The notes: a model not told the origin generated them from the sequence alone. A DNA stretch of 64,000 nucleotides from Nitratidesulfovibrio sp. (GCF_040373385.1 NZ_JBDXXH010000001.1:487483-551482); one strand, 5' to 3'; counted from the first letter of the stretch, positions 35,587 through 45,064 are shown. Made by a program: numbers and translations.

Positions 35587-36387
35587 ATGGCATCGTTTTT
35601 CCTGCGTAGGGTCATGTGGATGCATGGGCTGCACCCGCACGGGGTGACGGGGCGGTGCGCCGTGCCCATGGCTGGGCTGGCCCCGCTGCTTCGGCTGTTC
35701 CGGTGCGGCGTGCTGGCGGTGGCGTGCCTGCTGGCGATTGCCGTATCTCCGCCCCCCGTGGTTCGGGCGGGGCAGGGCGCCGCGCCGATGGAACAGCCCG
35801 GCGCGGGCGATGCGGCTGCGGTCTGGCCGTCCGGCGTGCGCTTTCCGGACATCGCCCTTGGCGCCCCCTCGCCGGATACCGGCTGGAGTGGCGGCCCGGA
35901 CGTGGCCATGCCCGCCCCCGTGGCGGGGCCTGCCGGGGCCGCTGGTCCTGCCGGGGCCGCCGATCCAGAAGGGCTGCCCGGCCGCCTTTCCGATCTGCGC
36001 GGGCAGGTGTTCATCGTGAACATGTACAGCTGGTTCTGCGCGCCCTGCCAGGAAGAAGCCCCGACCCTGCGCGCCCTGCATGCGCGGATATCGACCGCCA
36101 GCCACGGCGAACTGGCCGGGCGGGTGCGGCTGGTGGGCATTGCCGCCGGTGATGACTGGAATCTGGTGCAGGCCTTTCGCCAGCGGCACGGGCTGGCCTT
36201 TCCCCTGTTTGCCGACCCGGAACTGGCCGTGCATGGCCAACTGGGCGGTCTGCCGGTGCCGTACACCTGGGTGCTGCGGCGCGAGGCCGACGGGTTTCGG
36301 GTGCTGTTCACCCATGCCGGGGCGCTTTCCGGCACTCCGGCGGAGTTTCTGGACCGCGTGCTGGCGGCGGCGGGGCCGCTGCACTGA
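35587..36387 (+). CDS. Exported thioredoxin-like (TlpA/ResA type) protein
   Basis: A 266-residue protein with a hydrophobic N-terminal anchor or signal (about residues 35-60). After an Ala/Gly/Pro-rich linker comes a thioredoxin fold (about 130-266) with the active site WFCAPCQEEAP and the cis-Pro region GGLPVPYTWVL. TlpA/ResA-type proteins act in the periplasm as thiol-disulfide reductases, often for cytochrome c or other extracytoplasmic thiols. A possible client is the periplasmic one-Cys MsrB at 17152, but nothing here proves it. ATG 35587 follows GGGAGTCCGG; ATG 35611 is another option. Confidence 0.82.
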   Translation: MASFFLRRVMWMHGLHPHGVTGRCAVPMAGLAPLLRLFRCGVLAVACLLAIAVSPPPVVRAGQGAAPMEQPGAGDAAAVWPSGVRFPDIALGAPSPDTGWSGGPDVAMPAPVAGPAGAAGPAGAADPEGLPGRLSDLRGQVFIVNMYSWFCAPCQEEAPTLRALHARISTASHGELAGRVRLVGIAAGDDWNLVQAFRQRHGLAFPLFADPELAVHGQLGGLPVPYTWVLRREADGFRVLFTHAGALSGTPAEFLDRVLAAAGPLH

Positions 36388-36561
36388 GCGGCGGGGGAAG
36401 CGAAAGCCGGAGCAGGAGCCGGAGCAGCGACCGAAACAAGGATGGAGGCCGGGGCGGCGTCCGGGACGCGGTGCGTCCTTTGGGACGCTGGGACGCGGTG
36501 CGTCCGGCGGGGACACGGGGACGCATTGCGCGCCAAGGGTGATTTGGGCTACCAGAACGAT

Positions 36562-37443
36562 ATGGAATCGTTGCCCGAAGAGCCGTGCCTTGCCTCGGAA
36601 GAGGCGGCCCTTGCCCACCTTATGGAACACTGCTGGCCCGGCGGGCGCAGTTTCTGCCCCCGCTGCGGCGGGGGGCGGCTGTACGAGCTGTCGGCGGGGC
36701 GCTGGCGCTGTGCGGGCTGCAAGTACACCTTTCACCCCTTTTCCGGCCGCTGGATCAACAACGGCAACCTCACGCCGCTGACCTGGCTGCGCCTGCTGCA
36801 CCTGTACGCGGGCGAGGCCACCGTGCACACCCTGGCCGCCGAACTGGGCCTTTCGTACAACGCCGCCTACAAGGCCGTGACCACGGCGCGCTTCGCCATC
36901 CTGGCCCATGCGCCCGACGCCCGCCAACTGCTGGGGCCGGAAACCGGCCTTGGCGGCTACCTGAAGGGCAAGAAGCTGACCGGAGAGCCCAAGGGCGAGG
37001 GAGGGCAGGTGCCCATTCCCGTGTTCGGCATTCTGGAGCGCAATGGATGGGTGTTCATCGACCTTGTTTCCGGCCTGTCCGCCGAGACGGTGTTCCACTT
37101 CAACCACAATTTCCACCTGCGCATCGAACGTTCGGGCAATCTGGTGCATACCGCGCCCTATCGCCATTACGACGCGCTGGTGCTGTGCGGTGACGATTCG
37201 CTGCCCTACGAGTACATCCGGCGGCGGGCCGACGGCCAGGCGGAACCGAAGAGCGAGTTCTGGAAGTTCGCCGGGGGGCGGCTGCGCGCCTTCAAGGGCG
37301 TGTCGCCCCAGCGTTTTCCCCTGTACCTCAAGGAACTGGAATTCCGCTTCAACCATCGGCGCGAGAACCTGTTCGCCACGCTGGTGCGCTACCTGTGCGA
37401 CATGGTGCCCGACGTGCCGGAGCTGGATGAATCCCGCCCGTAG
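36562..37443 (+). CDS. IS1595/ISXO2-type transposase-derived protein, catalytic aspartates lost
   Basis: A 293-residue protein. An N-terminal zinc ribbon (FCPRCGGGRLY and CAGCKYTFHP) and a helix-turn-helix-like segment precede an IS1595-type core. The core retains VPIPVFGILERNGWVF, YRHYDAL, SEFWKFAGGRLRAFKGV and KELEFRFNHRREN. Where active relatives have Asp in VDET the sequence is PETGLGG, and where they have Asp before the GYxHYD-type motif it is HTAPYRHYD, so two of three DDE positions look lost. No terminal inverted repeats or target duplications were found. It may be a domesticated DNA-binding protein. The start is uncertain because ATG 36562 lacks a clear ribosome site; the frame is open back to 36442 through a repetitive GC-rich region. 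Confidence 0.7.
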   Translation: MESLPEEPCLASEEAALAHLMEHCWPGGRSFCPRCGGGRLYELSAGRWRCAGCKYTFHPFSGRWINNGNLTPLTWLRLLHLYAGEATVHTLAAELGLSYNAAYKAVTTARFAILAHAPDARQLLGPETGLGGYLKGKKLTGEPKGEGGQVPIPVFGILERNGWVFIDLVSGLSAETVFHFNHNFHLRIERSGNLVHTAPYRHYDALVLCGDDSLPYEYIRRRADGQAEPKSEFWKFAGGRLRAFKGVSPQRFPLYLKELEFRFNHRRENLFATLVRYLCDMVPDVPELDESRP

Positions 37444-37601
37444 GGGGTGTTTCTGGATTGTCTTTTTGTCCGTTGGCTTCGTGCGCAACGCGCGTGCTGA
37501 GGGGCATTCGCTGAGGATGACCGCCCCCCTCTCCCCATAAGGCTGACACCCCCTCCCGCGGGATAATTCGTCACTGTTTTACACCTGACTCGTGTTTATT
37601 T

Positions 37602-37640
37602 GGCCCGTGCCCGGTTTTCCGGTTGCGGGCCTTATTCTTT
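37602..37640 (+). terminator. Terminator-like hairpin
   Basis: Arms GGCCCG / CGGGCC (with inner CCGG pairing) are followed by TTATTCTTT. It lies 160 bp past the transposase-derived gene. Confidence 0.65.
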
Positions 37641-37717
37641 GCATTCCGGTGTGTTGCGTCATTCGTGTCGCCTCGGGGGGCGGTGTGGCTTGGTGCCAAA
37701 GTGCAATTATATGTTTT

Positions 37718-37745
37718 TTGACATCATGTAACGGGCGCGAATGAT
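37718..37745 (+). promoter_or_regulatory. Candidate promoter of the formate dehydrogenase operon
   Basis: TTGACA and AATGAT are separated by 16 bp in an AT-rich patch. An imperfect inverted repeat (TTTTTTGACATCAT against ATGATGGCACAAAAAA, 37714-37756) overlaps it. Transcription from here would include the small frame at 37927 and fdhA. Confidence 0.5.
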
Positions 37746-37926
37746 GGCACAAAAAACCCGGCATCAGTGCAGGACCGTGCGCAGGAAACGGAGCATTGAT
37801 GCGCCGCACAGTCACGCCTAACACCTTGCTGTAACAGGAAAGAAGCCTCGTTTGCGCCGCCGGGAACGGTGCGGAGGGGGCAGGGGACCGGCATGCCGCC
37901 GGGCCTCTACAGGGAAAGGGGACACC

Positions 37927-38163
37927 ATGTTCGCATACCCTGCAACACATGAGGTGCCGGGGAAAACCCCGCTGCCGTTCTCGGGCCTGGGACACGACCT
38001 GGCGCCCGTGGCATCGCACGTCCGCCTGCTGGCATGGATTCCCGTGCGGCGGATGCGCGATGCCCGGCCACATGCGGTGTGGCGTCGCCACGCGGGGCAT
38101 GCGCCCCGCCGCGCGGGCTACGCGCTGCTGGTGGAACTGGGACGGGAAACCAGGGGGCGCTGA
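37927..38163 (+). CDS. Small basic protein upstream of fdhA (78 aa), hypothetical
   Basis: A short frame with ATG at 37927 behind AAAGGGG. The product is basic (many Arg and His), with no signal peptide, cysteines or recognisable motif. It ends 74 bp before fdhA and would share its mRNA. Its reality rests on the ribosome site and position only. It might be a leader peptide or simply an untranslated leader region. Confidence 0.35.
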   Translation: MFAYPATHEVPGKTPLPFSGLGHDLAPVASHVRLLAWIPVRRMRDARPHAVWRRHAGHAPRRAGYALLVELGRETRGR

Positions 38164-38237
38164 ATGCGCGGCGCCACCGGCGCATGCGCATCCAGGCACC
38201 CTGCGGCAACGGTGCAACCGGTACGCAAGGAGGCATG

Positions 38238-41200
38238 ATGACTGTCAATCGCAGGCAATTTCTCAAGCTGAGCGCGGGCGCCACCCTGGCGAGCGCGTTC
38301 GGCGGGCTGGGGATCAGCCTTGCGCCCTCGGTGGCGCGGGCCGAACTCCAGAAACTCCAGTGGGCAAAGCAGACCACCTCGGTCTGCTGTTACTGTGCGG
38401 TGGGCTGCGGGCTCATCGTTCACACCGCCAAGAACGGCGAGGGCCGTGCCGTCAACGTGGAAGGCGACCCGGACCATCCGATCAACGAAGGTTCCCTGTG
38501 CCCCAAGGGCGCGTCCATCTTCCAGCTGGGCGAAAACGACGCCCGTCCGCCCAAGCCCCTGTACCGCGCGCCGAACAGCGGCGAGTGGAAGGAAGTGGAA
38601 TGGGACTGGGCGCTCACCGAAATCGCCAGGCGCGTCAAGAAGACCCGCGACGAATCCTTCCAGCTGGCCAACGCGGCCGGTGAAACGGTGAACCGGACGG
38701 AGGCCATCGCCTCGTTCGGCTCCGCCGCCATGGATAACGAGGAATGCTGGGCCTACCAGGTCATCCTCAGAAGCCTCGGCCTGGTGTTCATCGAACACCA
38801 GGCGCGGATCTGACACAGCCCCACTGTACCGGCTCTGGCAGAGTCGTTCGGTCGAGGTGCGATGACGAATCACTGGAACGATCTTGCGAACAGTGATTGT
38901 GTGTTGATCATGGGCAGCAACGCTGCCGAAAACCATCCCATTTCCTTCAAGTGGGTGCTGCGCGCGCAGGACAGGGGCGCCACGCTGATTCACGTGGACC
39001 CGCGCTTCACGCGCACGTCCGCCAAGTGCGACATCTACGCCCCCATCCGTTCGGGCGCGGACATTCCCTTCCTTGGCGGCCTCATCAAGTACATCCTCGA
39101 AAACAAGCTGTACTTTGACGAGTACGTGCGTGAATACACCAACGCCTCGCTCATTGTCGGTGAAAAATTCTCGTTCAAGGACGGCCTGTTCAGCGGCTAC
39201 GACGCGGACAAGCGCAAGTACGACAAGTCGCAGTGGGCCTTCGAACTGGACGAGAACGGCGTGCCCAGGCGCGACCCCTCGCTGAAGCACCCCCGGTGCG
39301 TGCTCAACCTGCTGAAGAAGCACTACGAGCGTTACACCGTGGACAAGGTGGCCGACATCACCGGCACGCCCAAGGACCTCATCCTGAAGGTCTACAAGGC
39401 CTACGCGGCCACGGGCAAGCCGGACAAGGCGGGCACCATCATGTACGCCATGGGCTGGACGCAGCATTCCGTGGGCGTGCAGAACATCCGTACCATGTGC
39501 ATGATCCAGCTTCTGCTGGGCAACATCGGCGTGGCGGGCGGCGGCGTCAACGCGCTGCGCGGCGAATCCAACGTGCAGGGTTCCACCGACCAGGGCCTGC
39601 TGGCCCACATCTGGCCGGGGTACAACCCCACCCCCACCACCAAGCAGGCCACGCTGGACCTGTACAACACCATCACGCCGCAGTCCAAGGACCCCATGAG
39701 CGTGAACTGGTGGCAGAACCGGCCCAAGTACGTGGCCAGCTACCTGAAGGCCCTGTATCCCGACCTGGCCCCGGCGGATGCCTACGACATCATGCCCAAG
39801 CTTGATGCGTCCAAGCCCGCCACCTACTACTTCTGGCTGAACATCTTCGACAAGATGGACAAGGGCGACGTGAAGGGCTGCTTCGCGTGGGGCATGAACC
39901 CCGCCTGCGGCGGCGCCAACGCCAACAAGAACCGGCGCGCGCTGGGCAAGCTGGACTGGCTGGTCAACGTCAACATCTTCGAGAACGAAACCTCGTCGTT
40001 CTGGAAGGGACCGGGCATGAAGCCCGAGGAAATCGGCACGGAAGTGTTCTTCCTGCCGTGCGCCGTGTCCATCGAGAAGGAAGGCTCCGTTGCCAACTCC
40101 GGCCGCTGGATGCAGTGGCGCTATCGCGGTCCGAAGCCCTGGGGCGCAACCAAGCCCGACGGCGATATCATGCTGGAAATGATGCACAAGATTCGCGACA
40201 TCTACGCCAAGGAAGGCGGGGTGCACGCCGACCCCATCCTGAAGCTGAACATCAAGGACTGGGAAGAACACAACGAGTTCTCCCCGGCCAAGACGGCCAA
40301 GCTGATGAACGGCTACTTCCTGAAGGACACGGAAGTGGGCGGCAAGCAGTTCAAGGCCGGGCAGCAGGTGCCCTCGTTCGCCTTCCTGACGGCGGACGGC
40401 TCCACCTGTTCCGGCAACTGGCTGCATGCCGGGTCGTTCACCGATGCGGGCAACATGATGGCCCGCCGCGACACCGCGCAGACGCCGGAGCAGGCGCGCA
40501 TCGGCCTGTTCCCCAACTGGTCGTTCTGCTGGCCTGTGAACCGGCGCATCATCTACAACCGCGCCTCGGTGGACAAGACCGGCAAGCCCTGGAACCCGGA
40601 CAAGGCCGTCATCGAATGGAAGGACGGCAAGTGGGTGGGCGACGTGGTGGACGGCGGCGGCGACCCCGGCACCAAGCACCCGTTCATCATGCAGACGCAC
40701 GGCTTCGGCGCGCTGTACGGTCCGGGGCGCGAGGAAGGCCCCCTGCCCGAGCACTACGAGCCGCTGGAGTGCCCGGTTTCCAAGAACCCGTTCTCGAAAC
40801 AGCTGCACAACCCGGTGGCCTTCAAGATCGAGGGTGAAAAGTCGGCGGTGTGCGATCCGAAGTTCCCCTTCATCGGCACCACCTACCGCGTCACCGAACA
40901 CTGGCAGACCGGCCTGATGACCCGCCGTTGCGCCTGGCTGGTGGAAGCGGAACCCGAGATCTTCGCTGAAATCAGCAAGGAACTGGCCAAGCTGCGCGGC
41001 ATCAAGAACGGCGACCGCGTCAAGGTCTCGAGCCTGCGCGGTTCGCTGGAAGCGGTGGCCATCGTCACCGAGCGCATCAAGCCCTACAAGGTCATGGGCG
41101 CGGAAATCCACATGGTGGGCCTGCCCTGGCACTACGGCTGGATGGTGCCCAGAAACGGCGGCGATACGGCCAACCTGCTCACGCCGTCGGCGGGCGACCC

Positions 41201-41264
41201 GAACACCGGCATCCCCGAGACCAAGGCGTTCATGGTCGATATCCGCAAGGTGGGAGGTAAGTAG
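38238..41264 (+). CDS. fdhA: Periplasmic formate dehydrogenase, catalytic subunit, selenocysteine-containing
   Basis: A 1008-residue Mo/W-bis-MGD enzyme that oxidises formate (or reduces CO2) in the periplasm. It begins with a twin-arginine signal (NRRQFLKLSAG). The [4Fe-4S] cluster is bound by Cys50, Cys53, Cys57 and Cys88 (C-x2-C-x3-C-x30-C). Codon 192 is TGA (38811-38813) inside the context HQARI-Sec-HSPTVPALAESFGRGA, exactly where formate dehydrogenases have the metal-ligating selenocysteine; both flanks are in the same frame and fully conserved in style, so this is recoding and not a frameshift. The start is ATG 38238 (AAGGAGG at 38227-38233); ATG 38235 is too close to the ribosome site. 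The stop is 2 bp before fdhB. Confidence 0.96.
38811..38857 (+). promoter_or_regulatory. Bacterial SECIS element of fdhA (candidate)
   Basis: The stretch starting at the in-frame TGA can fold into a stem-loop with apical pairing CTCT-GGC-AGAG about 20 nt after the TGA, the distance at which bacterial SelB-binding hairpins lie. It directs selenocysteine insertion at codon 192. Confidence 0.65.
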
Positions 41265-41266
41265 TC

Positions 41267-41974
41267 ATGGGAAAGATGTTCTTCATCGACCTTACCCGCT
41301 GCACCGGCTGCCGCGGCTGCCAGATAGCCTGCAAGCAGTGGAAGAACCTGCCCGCCGAGGAAACCCGTAATACCGGTTCGCACCAGAATCCGCCGGACCT
41401 CTCGTACGTCACCCTGAAGACGGTGCGCTTCGAGGAAGGCGTGTTCGACAAGAAGATGGACTGGCTGTTCTTTCCCGAACAGTGCCGCCATTGCGTCGAG
41501 CCCCCCTGCAAGGGCCAGGCGGACGTGGACCTGGAAGGCGCCGTGCTGAAGGACGAGGCGACCGGGGCCGTCATCTTCACCGAACTCACCGCCAAGGTGG
41601 ACGGCGAGATGGTGCGTTCCGCCTGCCCCTACGACATCCCGCGCCGCGACGCGGCCACCGGCCTGCTGTCCAAGTGCGACATGTGCAATGACCGGGTGCA
41701 GAACGGCCTGCTGCCCGCCTGCGTGAAGACCTGCCCCACCGGGTGCATGAACTTCGGCGACGAGGCGGACATGACGGAACTGGCCAACAAGCGTCTGGCC
41801 GAAGTGAAGAAGAAGCACCCCAAGGCCGTCCTGGGCGACCCCAACGACGTGCGCGTGGTGTACCTGTTCCAGCGCGACCCCAAGAGCTACTTCGAGCACG
41901 CGGTGGCGGAACTGGAATCCGGCCCGCTCACCCGCAAGCAGCTGTTCGCCAGGCTGTTCCGGGCGCGCGCGTAA
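41267..41974 (+). CDS. fdhB: Formate dehydrogenase iron-sulfur subunit
   Basis: A 235-residue ferredoxin-like subunit that takes electrons from FdhA and passes them, in the family, to periplasmic cytochrome c3. Cysteine groups CTGCRGCQIAC (near residue 12), CRHCVEPPC (near 75), CPYD (near 122) and CDMC...ACVKTCP (near 135-160) provide ligands for several [4Fe-4S] clusters. It has no signal peptide, as expected if it is co-exported with the twin-arginine FdhA. There is no membrane anchor and no cytochrome b subunit gene follows, so the complex is probably soluble FdhAB. It is followed by a strong terminator. Confidence 0.95.
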   Translation: MGKMFFIDLTRCTGCRGCQIACKQWKNLPAEETRNTGSHQNPPDLSYVTLKTVRFEEGVFDKKMDWLFFPEQCRHCVEPPCKGQADVDLEGAVLKDEATGAVIFTELTAKVDGEMVRSACPYDIPRRDAATGLLSKCDMCNDRVQNGLLPACVKTCPTGCMNFGDEADMTELANKRLAEVKKKHPKAVLGDPNDVRVVYLFQRDPKSYFEHAVAELESGPLTRKQLFARLFRARA

Positions 41975-41992
41975 CCTAGAACTGAAATGCAA

Positions 41993-42043
41993 GCCGGCCC
42001 GCCGCACCGCGTTTTCGACAACGCGCGGCGGGCCGGTGTTTTC
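41993..42043 (+). terminator. Strong intrinsic terminator after fdhB
   Basis: A 12-bp stem (CCGGCCCGCCGC / GCGGCGGGCCGG), loop of about 19 nt, then TGTTTTC. Confidence 0.9.
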
Positions 42044-42241
42044 TCCATCATCCCTGCCTCCTTGGGCGCGGAGCGGTTTCCCGCCTGCTTCGCGCCGGGC
42101 GGTGCCTGCGGCAATGCATGTGGCGAACGGCCAAGTGCATGGTGGCGGCAGCGCGCAAGGTGGCATCCCGCGCCGTCCGTGCGCCCGCGTTCCCCTGCCG
42201 GGAAAGGGGCGTGCGGACGGCGCTCCTTTTTTTCGCACGAC

Positions 42242-42270
42242 TTGTGCCGGAACCGGGGCAACGCTAGGAT
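42242..42270 (+). promoter_or_regulatory. Sigma-70-like promoter of mobB
   Basis: TTGTGC and TAGGAT are separated by 17 bp, 77 bp upstream of the GTG start of mobB. Confidence 0.55.
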
Positions 42271-42346
42271 GGAAGCCAAAAGAACCACACGCGGGCCAGC
42301 GCGCGGGAGCATGTCCGCGTACCGCAGCAGCCATACGGAGGACGCC

Positions 42347-43057
42347 GTGAAGGCAGTGAGCATCATCGGGTTCAAGAATTCGGGCAAGACCACCTGCACC
42401 GCGCTGCTGGCCGACGCGCTGGAGGCGCGCGGCCTGACCGTGGCCGTGGCCAAGCATACCCACCACAGCCTGGACAAGGCGGAAACCGACACCGCCCGGC
42501 TGATGAAGCCGGGGCGCACGGTCATCGGCATTGCCGAGGGCGAGTGCGCGGTGTTCTGGTCCACCCGGCGGCATCTGGCCGACCTGCTGCCGCTGGTGTG
42601 TGCCGACGTGTTGCTGGTGGAGGGGGGCAAGAGCCTTGGCTGGCTGCCGCGCGTGCTGTGCCTGCGCGAGGCGGGCGAGGCCCAGGCCCTGGACAGGGGG
42701 CTGGCGCTGGCCACTTTTGGCGGGGTGGGCGCGGAAGGGCTGCCCCGGTTCGACGCGGCCAGCGTGGAGGCGCTGGCGGAACTGGTGGCGGAGCGGGGCT
42801 TCGTGCTGCCGGGGCTGGACTGCGGGGCCTGCGGGCAGCAGGACTGTGCCGGGTTTGCCCGCATGGTGGTGGCCCATCAGGCCGTGGCGGGCGACTGCTG
42901 TTCCGTGGACGGTCCCCTGTCGGTGACGGTGAACGGGCATCAACTGGGGCTGAACCCCTTCGTGGCCCGCATCGTCTCCGGTGCGCTGAAGGGTATGCTT
43001 GCGGAACTGAAGGGCTATTCGCCAGGGGCGGAAGTGGTCATCCGCCTTGCGGAGTAG
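42347..43057 (+). CDS. mobB: MobB-type GTPase with C-terminal cysteine cluster
   Basis: A 236-residue protein. Residues 1-140 are a MobB-type P-loop protein (GFKNSGKTT at about 8-16; KHTHHSLDKAETDT; DVLLVEGGKSLGWLPRV), which assists MGD cofactor assembly. Residues about 158-187 carry CGACG-x2-DC and a later CC pair, resembling the small [4Fe-4S]-binding domain found at the ends of some redox proteins, and a C-terminal segment ending GAEVVIRLAE. The GTG at 42347 is chosen because CGGAGG lies six bases before it and the P-loop follows at the usual distance; ATG 42311 would add 12 residues. It lies directly after fdhAB, so cofactor delivery to formate dehydrogenase is a likely job. Confidence 0.88.
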   Translation: MKAVSIIGFKNSGKTTCTALLADALEARGLTVAVAKHTHHSLDKAETDTARLMKPGRTVIGIAEGECAVFWSTRRHLADLLPLVCADVLLVEGGKSLGWLPRVLCLREAGEAQALDRGLALATFGGVGAEGLPRFDAASVEALAELVAERGFVLPGLDCGACGQQDCAGFARMVVAHQAVAGDCCSVDGPLSVTVNGHQLGLNPFVARIVSGALKGMLAELKGYSPGAEVVIRLAE

Positions 43058-44031
43058 GAATTGCCGCAAAAGCATGTGTCCACTGCCGTGAAGGATAGTG
43101 GATTGTATGCTCTAATATGCCGCTTTCATTCGCTAAAAAAATCACAAAAACCTGCGGCGAAATGCTGGACTCCTGCCGGGAACTCGACTAAGCAGGAATT
43201 GTGTCTGGTTGGTTGCACAGTCTGTGTGCCAGCCGGACCCGCGCCGCAGCAACTGCCGTGTCCGGCTTCGGGCCGGGGCGGGTGGTGTCAAGGCGACCGC
43301 GACATGGGCACGGTCATGGCGGTGCCCATGCATGGAGAGACGAGAGTACCCACGCCCCCAACGGCGGGCCGCCGCCCTGCCGGGGGCGATTTGAGAGACG
43401 AGAACAACGGGGCCAATGCTCCCGGCCCCGCCGATCATGCCTGTTCGGTTCTCCCTCTTGCCCTGCGGGGCCAGGGACGCCCACACCCCTGGCCCCACCC
43501 TCTCCTCCCTGCCGTGACCTTTGGTGAACGGCGCGAATTTCCATATCGCCTGCCTCCACATGGCGAATCCGCCCTTGCACGGTCCGGTGAGTCGGCAGTC
43601 CCGGATCGATACGCGACAGGCGGTGCGCGTCCGCCGCTTCCCGGTTCCGCCCCGGCGGAACAGGCGAGACGACGCAGGACAGGCCCGGTGCCCCGTGCAC
43701 CGGGCCTGTTGCCTTTTCCGCCCCCTCCGGTTTTTCCCCGGACTTCGGGCTGTGTCTCCATCCGCCTGTATCCTGTTTCATTCGGCCCGCGTGCCGCCGC
43801 ATCTCGTCCCGCCCTGCCTTTCTGCCTGGTCGCAGTGCGATGCGTAGTGGTATGCATCAGGTGCCAAGGTATCCTTATGGGTACAATGGAACAGAATGGT
43901 GCGTACTTGTGTCAAGCGCGTCAGCTGCTATTTCGTCATGTACATGCCATCCGGACCGAACAGTCGCCACGCGGCGGCCCGGCAACGCCCGTTCCGGGCA
44001 TGGCGTGGCGTGGCGAACAGGAGACAGCGAA
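43058..44031. other. Long spacer without a convincing gene
   Basis: Nearly 1 kb between mobB and the metallo-beta-lactamase-fold gene. Open frames exist on both strands but look like GC-driven shadows (Pro/Arg-rich, no motif, no ribosome site). Visible structures are a short direct repeat GAGAGACGAGA (at 43335 and 43391), a GGGGCCAGGG/CCCCTGGCCCC-type hairpin near 43465-43500, and the terminator at 43679. The stretch at 43080-43160 is AT-richer. A small RNA gene is possible. Confidence 0.5.
43679..43718 (+). terminator. Intrinsic terminator in the mobB-MBL spacer
   Basis: A perfect 13-bp stem (ACAGGCCCGGTGC / GCACCGGGCCTGT) with a five-base loop, followed by TGCCTTTTCC. No assigned gene ends just before it, which suggests an unrecognised transcript upstream. 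Confidence 0.8.
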
Positions 44032-45018
44032 ATGATAGGCAGACGCAGGTTCATGCAGGGGGCGATGCTGGCTGTGGCGGGTACGGTGCTGGGCAAGGTG
44101 GTGCCCCCGGCCGTGGCGGCACCCGTGCCCAGGGTGGGGCGGCAGGCCCCCGGCTATTTTCGCATGCTGCTGGGCGATGTGGAGGTTACCGCACTGTACG
44201 ATGGCGGCGTGGGCATTTCTTCCAAGCTGCTGCATGGCGCGACGGAGTCCGAGGTGAACAGGCTGCTGGACGACGCGTATATTGATCCGCAGGCAGGTAT
44301 CCCCGCGTCCATCAATGCGTTTCTCGTCAACACCGGGCGCAACCTGATCCTTGTGGATACCGGGGTGGGGACCTACTTCGGCGACAAGGCCGGGCTGCTG
44401 CCGCAGAGTCTGGTCGAGGCCGGGTACCGTCCCGAACAGGTGGACACCGTGCTGCTCACCCATCTGCATTCCGACCATGCCCTGGGGTTGGTGGATGGGG
44501 CGGGCAAGCCGCTGTTCACCGGGGCCGAGGTGCGCGTGCACGAGGCGGAAGTGGCCTACTGGCTCAGCCCCGGCGCGGAAAATCGCGTCACCGAAGGGCA
44601 GCGCGTGGTGTTGCCCGCGCTGCGCGCCGCAGTCGAGCCGTACCGCGCCGCCGGGTCGCTGCGCCCCTTCAAGGCTGGCGAACCAACGGTGCCCGGAGTG
44701 GCGGCGGAACCCATCCTTGGCCATACGCCGGGACACTACGGGTTCCGCATCGGATCGGGCGGGGCCAGCCTGCTGTGCTGGGGCGACGTGGTGCACTGCA
44801 TGGATGTGCAGTTTCCCCGCCCGGCGGTGACCATCGACTTCGACGCGGACCAGGCCAAGGCCTTTCCCGCACGCCAGAAGGTCCTGGCTCGCGCTGCCCG
44901 CGAGCGGCACTGGGTGGCCGGGGCTCATCTGCCGTTTCCGGGCATCGGCCGCGTGCGGGCAAGGGATGGCGGCTATTCCTGGCTGCCCGCCCCGTATGCG
45001 GCCCTGCCCGTGGGGTAG
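44032..45018 (+). CDS. Exported metallo-beta-lactamase-fold hydrolase
   Basis: A 328-residue protein with a twin-arginine-like signal (GRRRFMQGAMLAVAGTVLG, residues 3-21), so it is probably folded and metallated before export. The MBL fold is shown by LVDTGVGTYFG, the metal motif THLHSDHALG, GHTPGHYGF and WGDVVHCMD. The overall arrangement is that of the lactonase/quorum-quenching-like and DUF-type MBL hydrolases. The substrate is unknown. An AGGAGA ribosome site precedes the ATG at 44032. It ends in front of a 10-bp tandem repeat and a convergent terminator. Confidence 0.85.
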   Translation: MIGRRRFMQGAMLAVAGTVLGKVVPPAVAAPVPRVGRQAPGYFRMLLGDVEVTALYDGGVGISSKLLHGATESEVNRLLDDAYIDPQAGIPASINAFLVNTGRNLILVDTGVGTYFGDKAGLLPQSLVEAGYRPEQVDTVLLTHLHSDHALGLVDGAGKPLFTGAEVRVHEAEVAYWLSPGAENRVTEGQRVVLPALRAAVEPYRAAGSLRPFKAGEPTVPGVAAEPILGHTPGHYGFRIGSGGASLLCWGDVVHCMDVQFPRPAVTIDFDADQAKAFPARQKVLARAARERHWVAGAHLPFPGIGRVRARDGGYSWLPAPYAALPVG

Positions 45019-45064
45019 GGGGGCGACCGGACACGCCAGACACGCTCGGACACGCCAGACACGC

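Noticed and set aside
36448-36540. IS element end upstream of the transposase-derived gene
   Set aside because: The GC-rich repeats there (GGGACGCGGTGCGTCC type) have no partner downstream of the gene and no target duplication was seen.
38811-38813. Stop codon splitting fdhA into two genes or a pseudogene
   Set aside because: The TGA is in frame with both halves at the known selenocysteine site and is followed by a SECIS-like stem.
38118-41132. Thousand-codon minus-strand open frame opposite fdhA
   Set aside because: Lacks motifs and a ribosome site; the plus strand encodes a complete formate dehydrogenase.
43061-44035. A 324-codon open frame in the spacer after mobB
   Set aside because: Pro/Arg-rich, no motif, no ribosome site, and it crosses a strong terminator hairpin and runs into the next gene.
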